Shown piece by piece: positions 47,617 through 56,746 of a stretch of 64,000 bases of DNA. Source of the stretch: Pseudomonadota bacterium (GTDB lineage: Bacteria > Pseudomonadota > Alphaproteobacteria > Rhodospirillales > Magnetospirillaceae). The notes beneath the pieces were generated by a model, which was not told where the DNA came from, did not search any database, and saw only the letters and a list, made by a program, of their open reading frames with translations. The position numbers and the translations under genes are program-made. The stretch covers positions 62,001 through 126,000 of the forward strand of contig JAJZVW010000006.1 in NCBI GenBank assembly GCA_021847015.1, read 5' to 3'. How positions within the stretch are numbered: the first letter of the stretch is position 1; the number at the start of each line of letters is the position of its first letter.

Positions 47617-49134
47617 ATGAACGACTGGCCTCTGCTCTCGCTGACGACGTTCCTGCCGCTGGTGGGCGCGCTGTTCATCCTCGCCATCCGCGGCGACGAC
47701 GCCAAGGTGGTGGCGCGCAACGCCCGCAACGTCGCCCTGCTGACGTCGCTCGCGACCTTCGCCGTGTCGCTGCTGATCCTCGCCCAGTTCGATCCCAATT
47801 CGGCCGAGTTCCAGCTCCGGGAAACCGCGCCCTGGCTGCCGGGCACCACGGTCAACTACGCCATGGGCGTGGACGGCATCTCGGTGTGGTTCGTGCTGCT
47901 GTCCACGTTCCTGACGCCGCTCTGCATCCTGTCCTCGTTCGGGGCGGTGCAGGTCCGCGTCAAGGAGTACATGGTCGCCTTCCTGGTCCTTGAGACCATG
48001 ATGGTCGGCATGTTCTGCGCGCTCGACCTGGTGCTGTTCTACATCTTCTTCGAAGGCGTCCTGATCCCGATGTTCATCATCATCGGCGTCTGGGGCGGCG
48101 CGCGCCGGGTGTATGCGGCGTTCAAATTCTTCCTCTACACGCTGGCCGGCTCGGTGCTGATGCTGGTGGCGATGCTGGCCATGTATTTCGAGGCCCACAC
48201 CACCGACATCCACGCGCTGATGGCCCACAGCTTCCCGCAGGCGATGCAGCTTTGGCTGTGGCTGGCGTTCTTCGCCTCGTTCGCGGTCAAGGTGCCGATG
48301 TGGCCGGTCCATACCTGGCTGCCCGACGCCCATGTCGAGGCACCCACCGCGGGCTCGGTGATCCTGGCCGGCGTGCTGCTGAAGATGGGGGCCTACGGCT
48401 TCCTGCGCTTCTCGATGCCGATGCTGCCGCTGGCGTCCGAATACTTCACGCCGCTGATCTACACCCTGTCGGCGGTGGCGGTGATCTACACCTCGCTGGT
48501 GGCGCTGGTGCAGGAGGACATGAAGAAGCTGATCGCCTATTCGTCGATCGCCCACATGGGCTACGTGACGGCGGGCATCTTCTCGGTCACCACCCAGGGC
48601 GTCGAGGGCGCGCTGTTCCAGATGCTGTCCCACGGGGTGGTGTCGGGCGCGCTGTTCCTGTGCGTGGGCGTCGTCTACGACCGCATGCACACCCGCGAGA
48701 TCGCCCGCTACGGCGGGCTGGCCAGCCGCATGCCCAAATACGCCACCGTGTTCATGCTGTTCATGCTGGCCAGCGTCGGGCTGCCCGGCACGTCCGGCTT
48801 CGTCGGCGAGTTCCTGGTGCTGCTGGGCCTGTTCCAGGTCAACACCTGGATTTCCCTGTTCGCCGCCACCGGCCTGATCCTGGGGGCCGCCTACATGCTG
48901 TACCTGTACCGGCGGGTGGTGTTCGGCAAGCTGACGCGCCCCGATCTGATGGCCATTTTCGACATGGACCTGCGCGAGGTGGCGGTGTTCGCCCCGCTCA
49001 TCGTGGTGGTGCTGTGGATGGGCGTGTATCCCGCCACCTTCCTCGACCCCATGCATGCCTCGGTGGCCAAGCTCATCAACAACTTCCAGCTTGCCCAGGC
49101 GGCCCAGTCCGCCGTGCCGCTGGCGGCGCGCTGA
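47617..49134 (+). CDS. nuoM: NADH-quinone oxidoreductase subunit M
   Basis: 505 residues, about 14 helices, antiporter-like. Motifs: [20 protein letters not shown] (near 142; Glu), [20 protein letters not shown] (near 225; Lys) and [20 protein letters not shown]-type [19 protein letters not shown] (near 300). Middle proton-pumping module. Followed by nuoN after 17 bp. Confidence 0.97.
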   Translation: MNDWPLLSLTTFLPLVGALFILAIRGDDAKVVARNARNVALLTSLATFAVSLLILAQFDPNSAEFQLRETAPWLPGTTVNYAMGVDGISVWFVLLSTFLTPLCILSSFGAVQVRVKEYMVAFLVLETMMVGMFCALDLVLFYIFFEGVLIPMFIIIGVWGGARRVYAAFKFFLYTLAGSVLMLVAMLAMYFEAHTTDIHALMAHSFPQAMQLWLWLAFFASFAVKVPMWPVHTWLPDAHVEAPTAGSVILAGVLLKMGAYGFLRFSMPMLPLASEYFTPLIYTLSAVAVIYTSLVALVQEDMKKLIAYSSIAHMGYVTAGIFSVTTQGVEGALFQMLSHGVVSGALFLCVGVVYDRMHTREIARYGGLASRMPKYATVFMLFMLASVGLPGTSGFVGEFLVLLGLFQVNTWISLFAATGLILGAAYMLYLYRRVVFGKLTRPDLMAIFDMDLREVAVFAPLIVVVLWMGVYPATFLDPMHASVAKLINNFQLAQAAQSAVPLAAR

Positions 49135-49151
49135 ACCGGGAGAAGACGGAT

Positions 49152-50594
49152 ATGATTCTCGACCTCGTCCCGCTCATGCCCGAACTGCTGGTGGCGGCGG
49201 CCGCGCTGGCACTCCTCATGCTGGGGGTTTTCCGCAAGGCCGACACCAGCCGCGAGGCGACCGTGCTCGCCGGCCTGGCCATGGGCGGCGCGCTGGCGGT
49301 TCTGGTCGGCGTCGAGGGCGCCCGGCAGACGGCGTTCGGCGGCATGTTCATCCTCGACGGCTTCGCCGGCTTCTCCAAGGCGCTGATCCTGGTGGCCTCG
49401 GCGATGACGGTGTCGATGTCGCTGGACTACCTGAAGCGCGAGAACATCGCCCGCTTCGAATACCCGGTGCTGGTGCTGTTCGCCACGCTCGGCATGATGA
49501 TGATGGTGTCGGCCAACGATTTCCTGTCCCTGTATCTGGGGCTGGAAATGCAGAGCCTGTCGCTCTACGTGCTGGCCGCCTATCACCGCGACAGCGCACG
49601 CGCCACCGAGGCGGGCCTCAAGTACTTCGTCCTGGGCGCGCTCGCCTCGGGCATGCTTTTGTACGGCGCCTCGCTGATCTACGGCTTCGCCGGGACGACC
49701 TCCTTCGATTCCCTGGCCAAGGTCCTGGGCGGGAGCGGCCATCCCAATCTGGGCGTCGTCGCCGGCCTGGTGTTCGTCATGGCCGGGCTCGCCTTCAAGG
49801 TTTCGGCGGTCCCCTTCCATATGTGGACGCCCGACGTCTACGAGGGGGCGCCGACGCCGGTCACCGCCTTCTTCGCCGTTGCCCCCAAGATCGCCGCCCT
49901 GTCGCTGCTGACCCGCGTGCTGATCGGGCCGTTCGGTGAACTGGCGCACCAGTGGCAGCAGGTGGTGGTGTTCATTTCCCTGGCGTCCATGGCCGTGGGC
50001 TCGTTCGCCGCCATCGGCCAGACCAACATCAAGCGCCTGATGGCCTACAGCTCCATCGGCCATGTGGGCTTCGCCCTGGTGGGGCTGGCGGCGGGCAGCG
50101 ACCTCGGCGTGCAGGGCGTGCTGATCTACGTGGCCATCTACCTGTTCATGAACGTCGGCGCCTTCGGCGTCATTCTCGCCATGCGGCAGAAGGGACGGGC
50201 GGTCGAGGGGATCGCCGACCTCGCCGGCCTCGCCAAGACCAATCCGTCCATGGCCTTCGTCATGGCGGTGCTGATGTTCTCGATGGCCGGGATTCCCCCG
50301 CTGGCCGGGTTCTGGGGCAAGTTCTACGTGTTCATGGCCGCGGTGAAGGCCGATCTGTGGACGCTCGCCATCGTCGGCATGCTCACCAGCGTGGTGAGCG
50401 CCTTCTATTACCTGCGCATCGTCAAGGTCATGTATTTCGACGACGCGGTCGAGGCGCTCGACCATCCCACCAACCCGCCGATCCGGCTGGTCATGGCGGT
50501 GTCCGCGCTGGTGGTTCTGCTCTTCACCTTCCTTCCCGGCCCGCTGCTGATCGGGGCCAAGGCGGCGGCGCAGTCCCTGTTCGCGGCGGGATGA
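49152..50594 (+). CDS. nuoN: NADH-quinone oxidoreductase subunit N
   Basis: 480 residues, about 14 helices. [20 protein letters not shown] (near 126; key Glu) and [20 protein letters not shown] (near 215; key Lys) are the usual motifs. Last gene of the operon. No clear terminator follows; instead a triple array of the palindromic repeat begins 10 bp after the stop and may take over that role. Confidence 0.97.
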   Translation: MILDLVPLMPELLVAAAALALLMLGVFRKADTSREATVLAGLAMGGALAVLVGVEGARQTAFGGMFILDGFAGFSKALILVASAMTVSMSLDYLKRENIARFEYPVLVLFATLGMMMMVSANDFLSLYLGLEMQSLSLYVLAAYHRDSARATEAGLKYFVLGALASGMLLYGASLIYGFAGTTSFDSLAKVLGGSGHPNLGVVAGLVFVMAGLAFKVSAVPFHMWTPDVYEGAPTPVTAFFAVAPKIAALSLLTRVLIGPFGELAHQWQQVVVFISLASMAVGSFAAIGQTNIKRLMAYSSIGHVGFALVGLAAGSDLGVQGVLIYVAIYLFMNVGAFGVILAMRQKGRAVEGIADLAGLAKTNPSMAFVMAVLMFSMAGIPPLAGFWGKFYVFMAAVKADLWTLAIVGMLTSVVSAFYYLRIVKVMYFDDAVEALDHPTNPPIRLVMAVSALVVLLFTFLPGPLLIGAKAAAQSLFAAG

Positions 50595-50604
50595 CAGTCT
50601 TCTT

Positions 50605-50868
50605 GTCGTTCCGCGCGAGCGCCGGCGGGGAGGAACCTTCCACGCGCAGTGCCCGAAAGGTCCCTCGGCTTCGCTCGGGACGACAACGAGAAATGTGTCA
50701 TCCCGACCGAGCGCCAGCGAGGAGGAACCTTCCACGCGCGGTGCCCGAAGGGTCCCTCGGCTGCGCTCGGGACGACAACGAGGGATGTGTCATCCCGACC
50801 GAGCGCAAGCGAGGAGGGATCTTTCACGCGCGGTGCCCGAAGGGTCCCTCGGCTGCGCTCGGGACGAC
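50605..50868. repeat. Tandem array A: three palindromic units, 92-bp period
   Basis: Three 80-bp units at 50605-50684, 50697-50776 and 50789-50868, each starting exactly 92 bp after the previous one with 12-base spacers (ACGAGAAATGT(G) type). Unit 1 opens GTCGTTCC; units 2 and 3 open GTCATCCC; all end GGGACGAC, so left and right arms are of mixed subtype. Each unit can form an imperfect hairpin. The array fills the gap between nuoN and birA, ending 10 bp before the birA start. Confidence 0.9.
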
Positions 50869-50878
50869 AGGATAGGCG

Positions 50879-51634
50879 ATGTGTGACGGAATCTCCCTGC
50901 CGCCGCCATTCCGGCGTCTGGCCCTGGACAGCGTCGGCAGCACCAACGACGAGGCGCGGGCGCTGGCCGAGGCGGGGGAAGCCGCCGATTGCCTGGTGGT
51001 GTCGGCGCGGCGGCAGAGTGCGGGGCGGGGCCGCCGCGGGCGCACATGGGTCAGCCCGGCCGGCAACCTCCATTGTTCGCTGCTGGTCGCCGTCGACGGT
51101 GGCCTCGGTGCGGCCGCGCAACTGGGGTTCGCGGCGGCGGTGGCGCTGGTGGACACGCTGTCGCGGCTGGTTCCGGGGGCGGAATTCCGCTGCAAGTGGC
51201 CCAACGACATCCTCGGCCAGGGCCGCAAGCTGGCAGGCATGCTGCTGGAGCCCGCCGCCGAACGATGGCTGGTTCTGGGACTTGGCGTCGATGTCGCCGC
51301 CGCGCCGTCGCCCGAGGCGGCCGCCTTTCCGGCCGTGGCGCTGGCCGATCTCGGTTTCGGCGGGACGGCCGACGACGTGCTCGCCGCCTTCTGCGGCGAA
51401 TTCGGCCCATGGCTGGCGCGCTGGCGGCACGACGGCTTCGCTCCCGTGCGGGCGGCCTGGACGGCGCGGGCGGCCGGATTGGGCGCGGCGGCCGTGGTGC
51501 GCCTTGAGCACGAGAGCCTGGCCGGCACATTGGTGGGGCTTGACGCCGACGGCGCACTTCTCTTGGATCAGGGCGCCCGCGGCGTGCGCCGCGTCCTGGC
51601 GGGGGACGTGTTCTTCCCCGAAGCCCGCTCCTGA
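50879..51634 (+). CDS. birA: Biotin-[acetyl-CoA-carboxylase] ligase
   Basis: 251 residues. Catalytic domain only: DSVGSTNDEARALAEAG (near 18), the biotinyl-AMP loop AGRGRRGRTWVSPAGN (near 48) and KWPNDILGQGRKLAGMLLE (near 104), then a C-terminal SH3-like part. The N-terminal helix-turn-helix of the E. coli repressor form is absent, so it should only biotinylate carriers. The ribosome binding site (ACAGGATAGG) abuts repeat array A. The order nuo-birA-coaX-rnj is common in related bacteria. Confidence 0.95.
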   Translation: MCDGISLPPPFRRLALDSVGSTNDEARALAEAGEAADCLVVSARRQSAGRGRRGRTWVSPAGNLHCSLLVAVDGGLGAAAQLGFAAAVALVDTLSRLVPGAEFRCKWPNDILGQGRKLAGMLLEPAAERWLVLGLGVDVAAAPSPEAAAFPAVALADLGFGGTADDVLAAFCGEFGPWLARWRHDGFAPVRAAWTARAAGLGAAAVVRLEHESLAGTLVGLDADGALLLDQGARGVRRVLAGDVFFPEARS

Positions 51635-51652
51635 AAGCCCATTGAGGTTGCG

Positions 51653-52429
51653 ATGCTCCTGGCCATCGATTGCGGCAACACCAATATCGTCTTCGCCGTC
51701 TTCGACGGGGATGCGCTCAAGGGCGAATGGCGCGCGTCCACCGACGTGGAGCGGACGGCGGACGAACTGGGCGTGTGGCTGACGCAATTGCTGTCGATCG
51801 AAGGGCTGTCGCGGCGCGACATCGATGCCGCCATCATCGCCAGCGTGGTTCCGGCCATGGTCTTCAACCTCAAGACCCTGTGCCGGCGCTATTTCAAGTG
51901 CGAACCGCTGGTGGTGGGCGACGACGGCGTCGATCTGGGCCTCGAAATCCGGCTGGATCGCCCCGAAGAGGTCGGCGCCGACCGTCTGGTCAACGCGGTG
52001 GCGGCGCACCAAAGATATTCGGGGCCGCTGATCGTCATCGACTTCGGCACCGCCACCACCTTCGACGTGGTGGATGCCGACGGCAATTACTGCGGCGGCG
52101 CCATCGCGCCGGGCATCAACCTGTCGCTGAGGGCGCTGCACATGGCGGCGGCCAAGCTGCCGCGGGTGGCCATCGGCCGCCCTAAGCAGGTGATCGGCAA
52201 GGCTACGGTTCCGGCCATGAAGTCGGGAATTTTTTGGGGGTATGTCGGATTGATCGAGGGACTTGTGACGCGCATTCAGGAAGAGTTCGGCCAGGACATG
52301 ATGGTGGTCGCCACGGGCGGCCTGGCGCCCCTGTTCATCGAGGCCACGCCGATGATCCACAAGCTCGATCCCGATCTGACGCTGCGGGGCCTGCTGGCCA
52401 TCCACCGCCGCAACGCCAGGGCGGGTTGA
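51653..52429 (+). CDS. coaX: Type III pantothenate kinase
   Basis: 258 residues with the acetate/sugar kinase fold: [19 protein letters not shown] at the N-terminus (phosphate loop with Asp), [14 protein letters not shown] (near 103; pantothenate site) and [20 protein letters not shown] (near 123). It catalyses the first step of CoA synthesis, is not inhibited by CoA and depends on a monovalent cation, as known for the family. GAGGTTG lies before the start; it is 18 bp after birA and 2 bp before rnj. Confidence 0.96.
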   Translation: MLLAIDCGNTNIVFAVFDGDALKGEWRASTDVERTADELGVWLTQLLSIEGLSRRDIDAAIIASVVPAMVFNLKTLCRRYFKCEPLVVGDDGVDLGLEIRLDRPEEVGADRLVNAVAAHQRYSGPLIVIDFGTATTFDVVDADGNYCGGAIAPGINLSLRALHMAAAKLPRVAIGRPKQVIGKATVPAMKSGIFWGYVGLIEGLVTRIQEEFGQDMMVVATGGLAPLFIEATPMIHKLDPDLTLRGLLAIHRRNARAG

Positions 52430-52431
52430 GC

Positions 52432-54108
52432 ATGGCCGGGAGCATGGACCGGGACGAGCTGGTATTCGTCCCCCTCGGCGGGGCGGGCGAGATCGGCATG
52501 AACCTCAACCTCTACGGCTACGGCGGTAAATGGCTGATGGTCGATCTGGGCGTGTCCTTCGGCGAGGAAGGCATGCCCATGATCGACGTGGTCATGCCCG
52601 ACCCCGCCTGGATCGAGGAACGCCGCAAGGATCTGGTCGGGCTGGTGGTGACCCACGGGCACGAGGATCATCTGGGCGCCATCCATTACCTGTGGCCGCG
52701 CCTGCGGTGTCCCGTCTACGCCACGCCGTTCGCGGCGGCGCTGCTCAAGGGCAAGCTGCACGAGGCGGGGCTGGCGTCGGCCGTCCCCGTCCAGGTGGTC
52801 GAACTGGGCGGGCGCTTCACGGTGGGCCCCTTCGACATCGAGATGGTCAGCCTCACCCATTCCATGCCCGAGCCCAACGCGCTGGCCATCCGCACGCCGG
52901 CCGGAACGGTTCTGCATACCGGCGACTGGAAGTTCGACCCCGATCCCCTGGTGGGGCTGCCCGCCGATACCGAGACGCTGCGGCGCCTGGGGCGCGAGGG
53001 GGTGCTGGCGCTGGTGGGGGATTCCACCAACGTCTTCACCAAGGGCCATTCCGGGTCCGAGGCCGACGTGCGGGCCAGCCTGATCGAATTGATCGGCCGC
53101 TATCGGGGCAAGATCGCGGTGAGCTGCTTCGCCACCAACGTGGCCCGGCTGGAAAGTATCGCCATCGCCGCCGAGACCCACGGGCGCCACGTCGCCCTGG
53201 CCGGGCGGTCGTTGCGGCGGATCGACAAGGCGGCGCGCGAGCTGGGCTATCTCACCGGCATCGCGCCGTTCCTGGACGATCACGACGCCGGCTATCTGCC
53301 CGACGACAAGGTGCTTTACATCTGCACGGGCAGCCAGGGCGAGCCGAGGGCGGCGCTCAGCCGCATCGCCGCCGACGACCATCCGCACGTCACCCTGGGC
53401 GAGGGCGACGTGGTCATCTTCTCGTCGCGCATCATCCCCGGCAACGAGAAGGCCATCTTCCGGCTCCAGAACCAGTTGGTGCGCCTCGGGATCGAGGTGG
53501 TCACCGAGAAGGACGAGTTCGTCCACGTCTCGGGCCATCCGGCGCGCGACGAACTGGAGGAAATGTACCAGTTGGTGCGCCCCGGGATCGCCATCCCGGT
53601 CCACGGCGAGACCCGGCACATCCACGAACACGTCGCCCTGGCCGAGGCGTGCCAGGTGCCCCAGGCGCTGGCCATCGAGAACGGCGCCATGGTGCGTCTC
53701 GCTCCCGGGCCGGCGGCGGTGGTGGACCGGGTGCCGACGGGCAAGCTGGGTCTCGACGGCTCGGGCGGGGAGACCACGCGGCTGATCCGCCTGGATGGGG
53801 AAATCCTGCGCAACCGGCGGCGGATGGTGTTCAACGGCTCGGCGGTGGTGACGGTGGTGATGGACCGCGCCGGGCGCATGGTCGGCGACCCGCAACTCAC
53901 CGCTCTCGGGCTTCTGGACGCCGAGCACGAGGCCGAGGAGCATGCCGCCGTGGTCGATGCCGTCCGCGACGCGGTCGGCGAATTGCCGCAAAAGGCGCGT
54001 CAGGACAACGCCGTCGTCAAGGAAACCGCGCGCCGGGCAGTGCGCCGCACCCTCAAGGACATGCTCGGCCACAAGCCGGTGACCGACGTGCATCTGGTGC
54101 GGGTGTAG
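52432..54108 (+). CDS. rnj: Ribonuclease J
   Basis: 558 residues, metallo-beta-lactamase/beta-CASP fold. Zn ligands in LVVTHGHEDHLGAIHYLW (near 66), the beta-CASP insert with GKIAVSCFATNVARLESIA, and the conserved HVSGHPARDEL and PVHGETRHIHEH (near 385). A C-terminal domain of about 100 residues follows. It is a 5'-3' exo- and endoribonuclease for mRNA decay and rRNA maturation. Start at 52432, two bases after the coaX stop. Confidence 0.95.
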   Translation: MAGSMDRDELVFVPLGGAGEIGMNLNLYGYGGKWLMVDLGVSFGEEGMPMIDVVMPDPAWIEERRKDLVGLVVTHGHEDHLGAIHYLWPRLRCPVYATPFAAALLKGKLHEAGLASAVPVQVVELGGRFTVGPFDIEMVSLTHSMPEPNALAIRTPAGTVLHTGDWKFDPDPLVGLPADTETLRRLGREGVLALVGDSTNVFTKGHSGSEADVRASLIELIGRYRGKIAVSCFATNVARLESIAIAAETHGRHVALAGRSLRRIDKAARELGYLTGIAPFLDDHDAGYLPDDKVLYICTGSQGEPRAALSRIAADDHPHVTLGEGDVVIFSSRIIPGNEKAIFRLQNQLVRLGIEVVTEKDEFVHVSGHPARDELEEMYQLVRPGIAIPVHGETRHIHEHVALAEACQVPQALAIENGAMVRLAPGPAAVVDRVPTGKLGLDGSGGETTRLIRLDGEILRNRRRMVFNGSAVVTVVMDRAGRMVGDPQLTALGLLDAEHEAEEHAAVVDAVRDAVGELPQKARQDNAVVKETARRAVRRTLKDMLGHKPVTDVHLVRV

Positions 54109-54118
54109 TTTTTCCGGT

Positions 54119-54567
54119 GTCGTTCCGACCGAGCGTTAGCGACGAGGAACCTTTCAGGCGGGGTGCGTGAAAGGTCCCTCGGCTGCGCTCGGGACGACAG
54201 GTGACGTTTTGTCGTTCCGACCGAGCGCCAGCGACGAGGAACCTTTCAGGCGGGGTGCGTGAAAGGTCCCTCGGCTGCGCTCGGGACGACAGGTGACGTT
54301 TTGTCGTTCCGAGCGAGCGCCAGCGACGAGGAACCTTTCAGGCGGGGTGCGTGAAAGGTCCCTCGGCTGCGCTCGGGACGACAGGTGACGTTTTGTCGTT
54401 CCGAGCGAGCGTTAGCGACGAGGAACCTTTCAGGCGAATGTGCGTGAAAGGTCCCTCGGCTGCGCTCGGGACGACAGGTGACGTTTTGTCGTTCCGATGG
54501 AGCGCCAGCGACGAGGAACCTTTCACGCATCGTGCAGGAAAGGTCCCTCGACCTCGCTGGGGACGAC
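54119..54567. repeat. Tandem array B: five palindromic units, 92-bp period
   Basis: Units start at 54119, 54211, 54303, 54395 and 54488. Each is 80-81 bp (GTCGTTCCGA...CTCGGGACGAC), and the spacers are the same 12 bases, AGGTGACGTTTT, except the last which is the same text shifted by the extra base of unit 4. Units 1-4 share the loop CAGGCGGGGTGCGTG or a variant; unit 5 differs (CACGCATCGTGCAGG, CTGGGGACGAC). The array lies between the convergent ends of rnj and the first outer-membrane protein gene and probably serves both 3' ends. Confidence 0.93.
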
Positions 54568-54578
54568 AGGAAAGGACG

Positions 54579-55865
54579 TCACCAGCGGTACGAGATGCCC
54601 GCCGTGGCGATCTCCTCGGACAGCTCAAGGCCGATCGGCTGGCTGCCCGAGTAGAAGTTGGGGTTGCCCAAGCCGTTGACCGTGTTGGCGAAGGCGTGGG
54701 TGTAGGCGCCGTCCAGCGTCCAATGGGGGGCGAACTTGTAGGATGCGCCGACGGACACGTGCTGCTTGATGACGCCGGGGGAGATCAGGTTGAACTCCGC
54801 CTCGTTCGGGTTGAAGATATCGGTGGCATAGCTCCAGCCGGTCCGTAGCGTCAGCGCATCGGTGGCGTTCCACTTGGCGCCGATATGGTAGACGTTCATG
54901 TCCTTCCAGCCGAAGCCCGGCCCGTTGGGCGTGCCGAGCTGCGCCGTCGTCAGCTCGGTGTTTCCGATCGCGGCCACCTGACTATAGAAGATGCGCTGGT
55001 AGTCGAACATGACCGCGACGCCCTTCGTCGGCCGGATCGTGGAGCCCAGCGACAGCTCCGGGGGAATATCGAACTTGGCGGAATCGGCGAACAGACCCGA
55101 ATACTTGTGGAAGCTGGACATCCACATTCGGGTCTGATAGGCGGCCGCCATGCTCACCCACCTGTTGGCGTCCCAGACGCCGCCGAGACGGAGCCCGCCG
55201 CCGAACGACCAATCGTCGCCGTTGCCGGTGACGCTGCCCGCATTTTGCGAGGCGCCCTCGAACGGCTCCAGGCCATAGGCCCGGATGGACTGCACGGCGA
55301 AAACGGGCGCGAGGCCGATGGAGAAGCCGTCGGCGATGGTGCGGGCGCCGTTGAAGGAGACGAACGCCTGTTGCAGATTGACGCCCAGCGGGGACGAGGC
55401 CGCCGCGAAGCCCGGATTGAAGGTATGCATGCCCGCGAAGGGATTCTGGCTGTAATAGGTCTCCATGCCGCCATTGGCGACAAGGCTCACACCTACGGCG
55501 GTCTTGTCGTTGACCAGGGTATTGGCGCCGGCGCAGGGAATGAGGAACAGATTGTCCTTGCTGGAATATTCGCCCGGCGTCAGCGGGTTGGTGCCGCTGC
55601 CGGTGCCCACTTCCGCCTTGCGGTAGGGCAGGAATGCGCTCATGCACGCGCCCGCGACGTTGCCCATCTTGACGCCGACGGCGGGGTTCTCGGCCGACGA
55701 CACCGGCCCGTCGCCTTCGGTGAGGCCGGCGCCGGCCGTGCCCTGCTGGGTGACGTCGAAGCCGTTCACGAAATAGCCGTTGGTGGCGAAGGCGGGGTGG
55801 GACCAGGCGGCGGCGCCGGTCGCGCAGGCGAGCGCAAGCACGCCCCTCCACGATTTGCTGAACAT
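54579..55865 (-). CDS. FadL/OmpP1-type outer-membrane transport protein, copy 1
   Basis: 428 residues from the ATG at 55865, set by GGGAGGAAAG just upstream. Signal peptide MFSKSWRGVLALACATGAAA to AFA, then mature start TNGYFVNGFDVTQQGTAGAG, the family's conserved N-terminal hatch text. The repeated amphipathic strands end in the outer-membrane C-terminal ISYRW with terminal aromatic residues. FadL-type beta-barrels admit hydrophobic compounds (fatty acids, aromatics, hydrocarbons); the substrate here is unknown. A paralogue lies upstream on the same strand, and both have the same dyad operator before the start. The 3' end is 12 bp from repeat array B. Confidence 0.9.
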   Translation of the reverse strand: MFSKSWRGVLALACATGAAAWSHPAFATNGYFVNGFDVTQQGTAGAGLTEGDGPVSSAENPAVGVKMGNVAGACMSAFLPYRKAEVGTGSGTNPLTPGEYSSKDNLFLIPCAGANTLVNDKTAVGVSLVANGGMETYYSQNPFAGMHTFNPGFAAASSPLGVNLQQAFVSFNGARTIADGFSIGLAPVFAVQSIRAYGLEPFEGASQNAGSVTGNGDDWSFGGGLRLGGVWDANRWVSMAAAYQTRMWMSSFHKYSGLFADSAKFDIPPELSLGSTIRPTKGVAVMFDYQRIFYSQVAAIGNTELTTAQLGTPNGPGFGWKDMNVYHIGAKWNATDALTLRTGWSYATDIFNPNEAEFNLISPGVIKQHVSVGASYKFAPHWTLDGAYTHAFANTVNGLGNPNFYSGSQPIGLELSEEIATAGISYRW

Positions 55866-55954
55866 ACGCTTTCCTCCCAAGCCGCCCGTTTCGTTGCCAT
55901 GTGTTGGTTATCGGGCGTGGGCGCGCACCTTACCGGTGGGGAGCGTGCGCATCG

Positions 55955-55972
55955 GTAGTATTGGTGTACTAC
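55955..55972 (-). promoter_or_regulatory. Dyad operator GTAGTA-N6-TACTAC before OMP copy 1
   Basis: GTAGTATTGGTGTACTAC is a perfect 6-bp inverted repeat with a 6-base spacer, 90 bp upstream of the start. The same half-sites and spacing occur at 58088-58105, 85 bp before the paralogue. An AT-rich segment (ACATTAAAATATTATG) lies next to it on the upstream side. The likely binder is a dimeric helix-turn-helix regulator, possibly of the LuxR/NarL type; this is inferred only from the symmetry. Confidence 0.65.
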
Positions 55973-56059
55973 ATTAAAATATTATGATGAACGAATGTTA
56001 TGGGGCCTGGCGCAACAGTGCGAATTATTTCACGCGGATGAGCTGGAAATAATGGCATT

Positions 56060-56668
56060 GTCATACCGACCGAGCGCCAGCGAGGGAAGGGATCTTTCAC
56101 GCGTTGTGCCGGAAAGGTCCCTCGGCTGCGCTCGGGACGACAGGAAAGGGTTTGTCGTTCCGAGCGAGCGCCAACGACGAGGAACCTTTCACGCAGGATG
56201 CCCGAAAGGTCCCTCGGCTGCGCTCGGGACGACAGGGAAGAGTCTGTCGTTCCGAGCGAGCGCCAGCGACGAGGAACCTTTCGGGCGGGGTGCGTGAAAG
56301 GTCCCTCGGCTGCGCTCGGGACGACAGGAAAGGGTTTGTCGTTCCGAGCGAGCGCCAGCGACGAGGAACCTTTCGGGCGGGGTGCGCGAAAGGTCCCTCG
56401 GCTGCGCTCGGGACGACAGGAAAGGGTTTGTCGTTCCGACGGAGCGCCAGCGACGAGGAACCTTTCACGCAGGATGCCCGAAAGGTCCCTCGGCTGCGCT
56501 CGGGACGACAGGGAAAAGTCTGTCGTTCCGACGGAGCGCCAGCGACGAGGAACCTTTCACGCAGGATGCCCGAAAGGTCCCTCGGCTGCGCTCGGGACGA
56601 CAGGGAAGAGTCTGTCGTTCCGAGCGAGCGCCAGCGACGAGGAACCTTTCGCGCACGGCGCCTGAAGG
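56060..56668. repeat. Tandem array C: six palindromic units plus a half unit, 92-bp period
   Basis: Units start at 56060, 56154, 56246, 56338, 56430, 56522 and 56614; after the first step (94 bp) the period is exactly 92. Spacers alternate between two 12-base forms, AGGAAAGGGTTT and AGGGAAGAGTCT (with one AGGGAAAAGTCT). Loops also alternate (ACGCAGGATGCCC and GGGCGGGGTGCGT or GCGCG). The last unit stops about halfway (near 56668). Unit 1 has the GTCAT...GGGATC left arm of the dispersed type, suggesting that the array grew from such a copy. It separates the two outer-membrane protein genes. Confidence 0.93.
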
Positions 56669-56746
56669 CGGCAAAGGATCGAAAAACGAACCGCGCCGAC
56701 GCTTCGTCAAGCGCCGGCGCGGCAGAGGTGCGGGTAAGGGAGAGAC

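Noticed and set aside
45181-49056. 1291-codon open frame on the minus strand
   Set aside because: It lies wholly antisense to nuoJ-nuoM, is His/Arg/Gln-rich and has no recognisable domain: the usual effect of high-GC codon bias on the opposite strand. Similar long antisense frames over nuoD, nuoG, rnj, tig and the sensor kinase were rejected for the same reason.
54119-56668. Regular arrays that look CRISPR-like at first sight
   Set aside because: The repeated unit is 80 bp and palindromic, and the 12-base spacers are the same or nearly the same between units. CRISPR repeats are 23-50 bp with unique spacers of 25-45 bp, and no cas gene is present.
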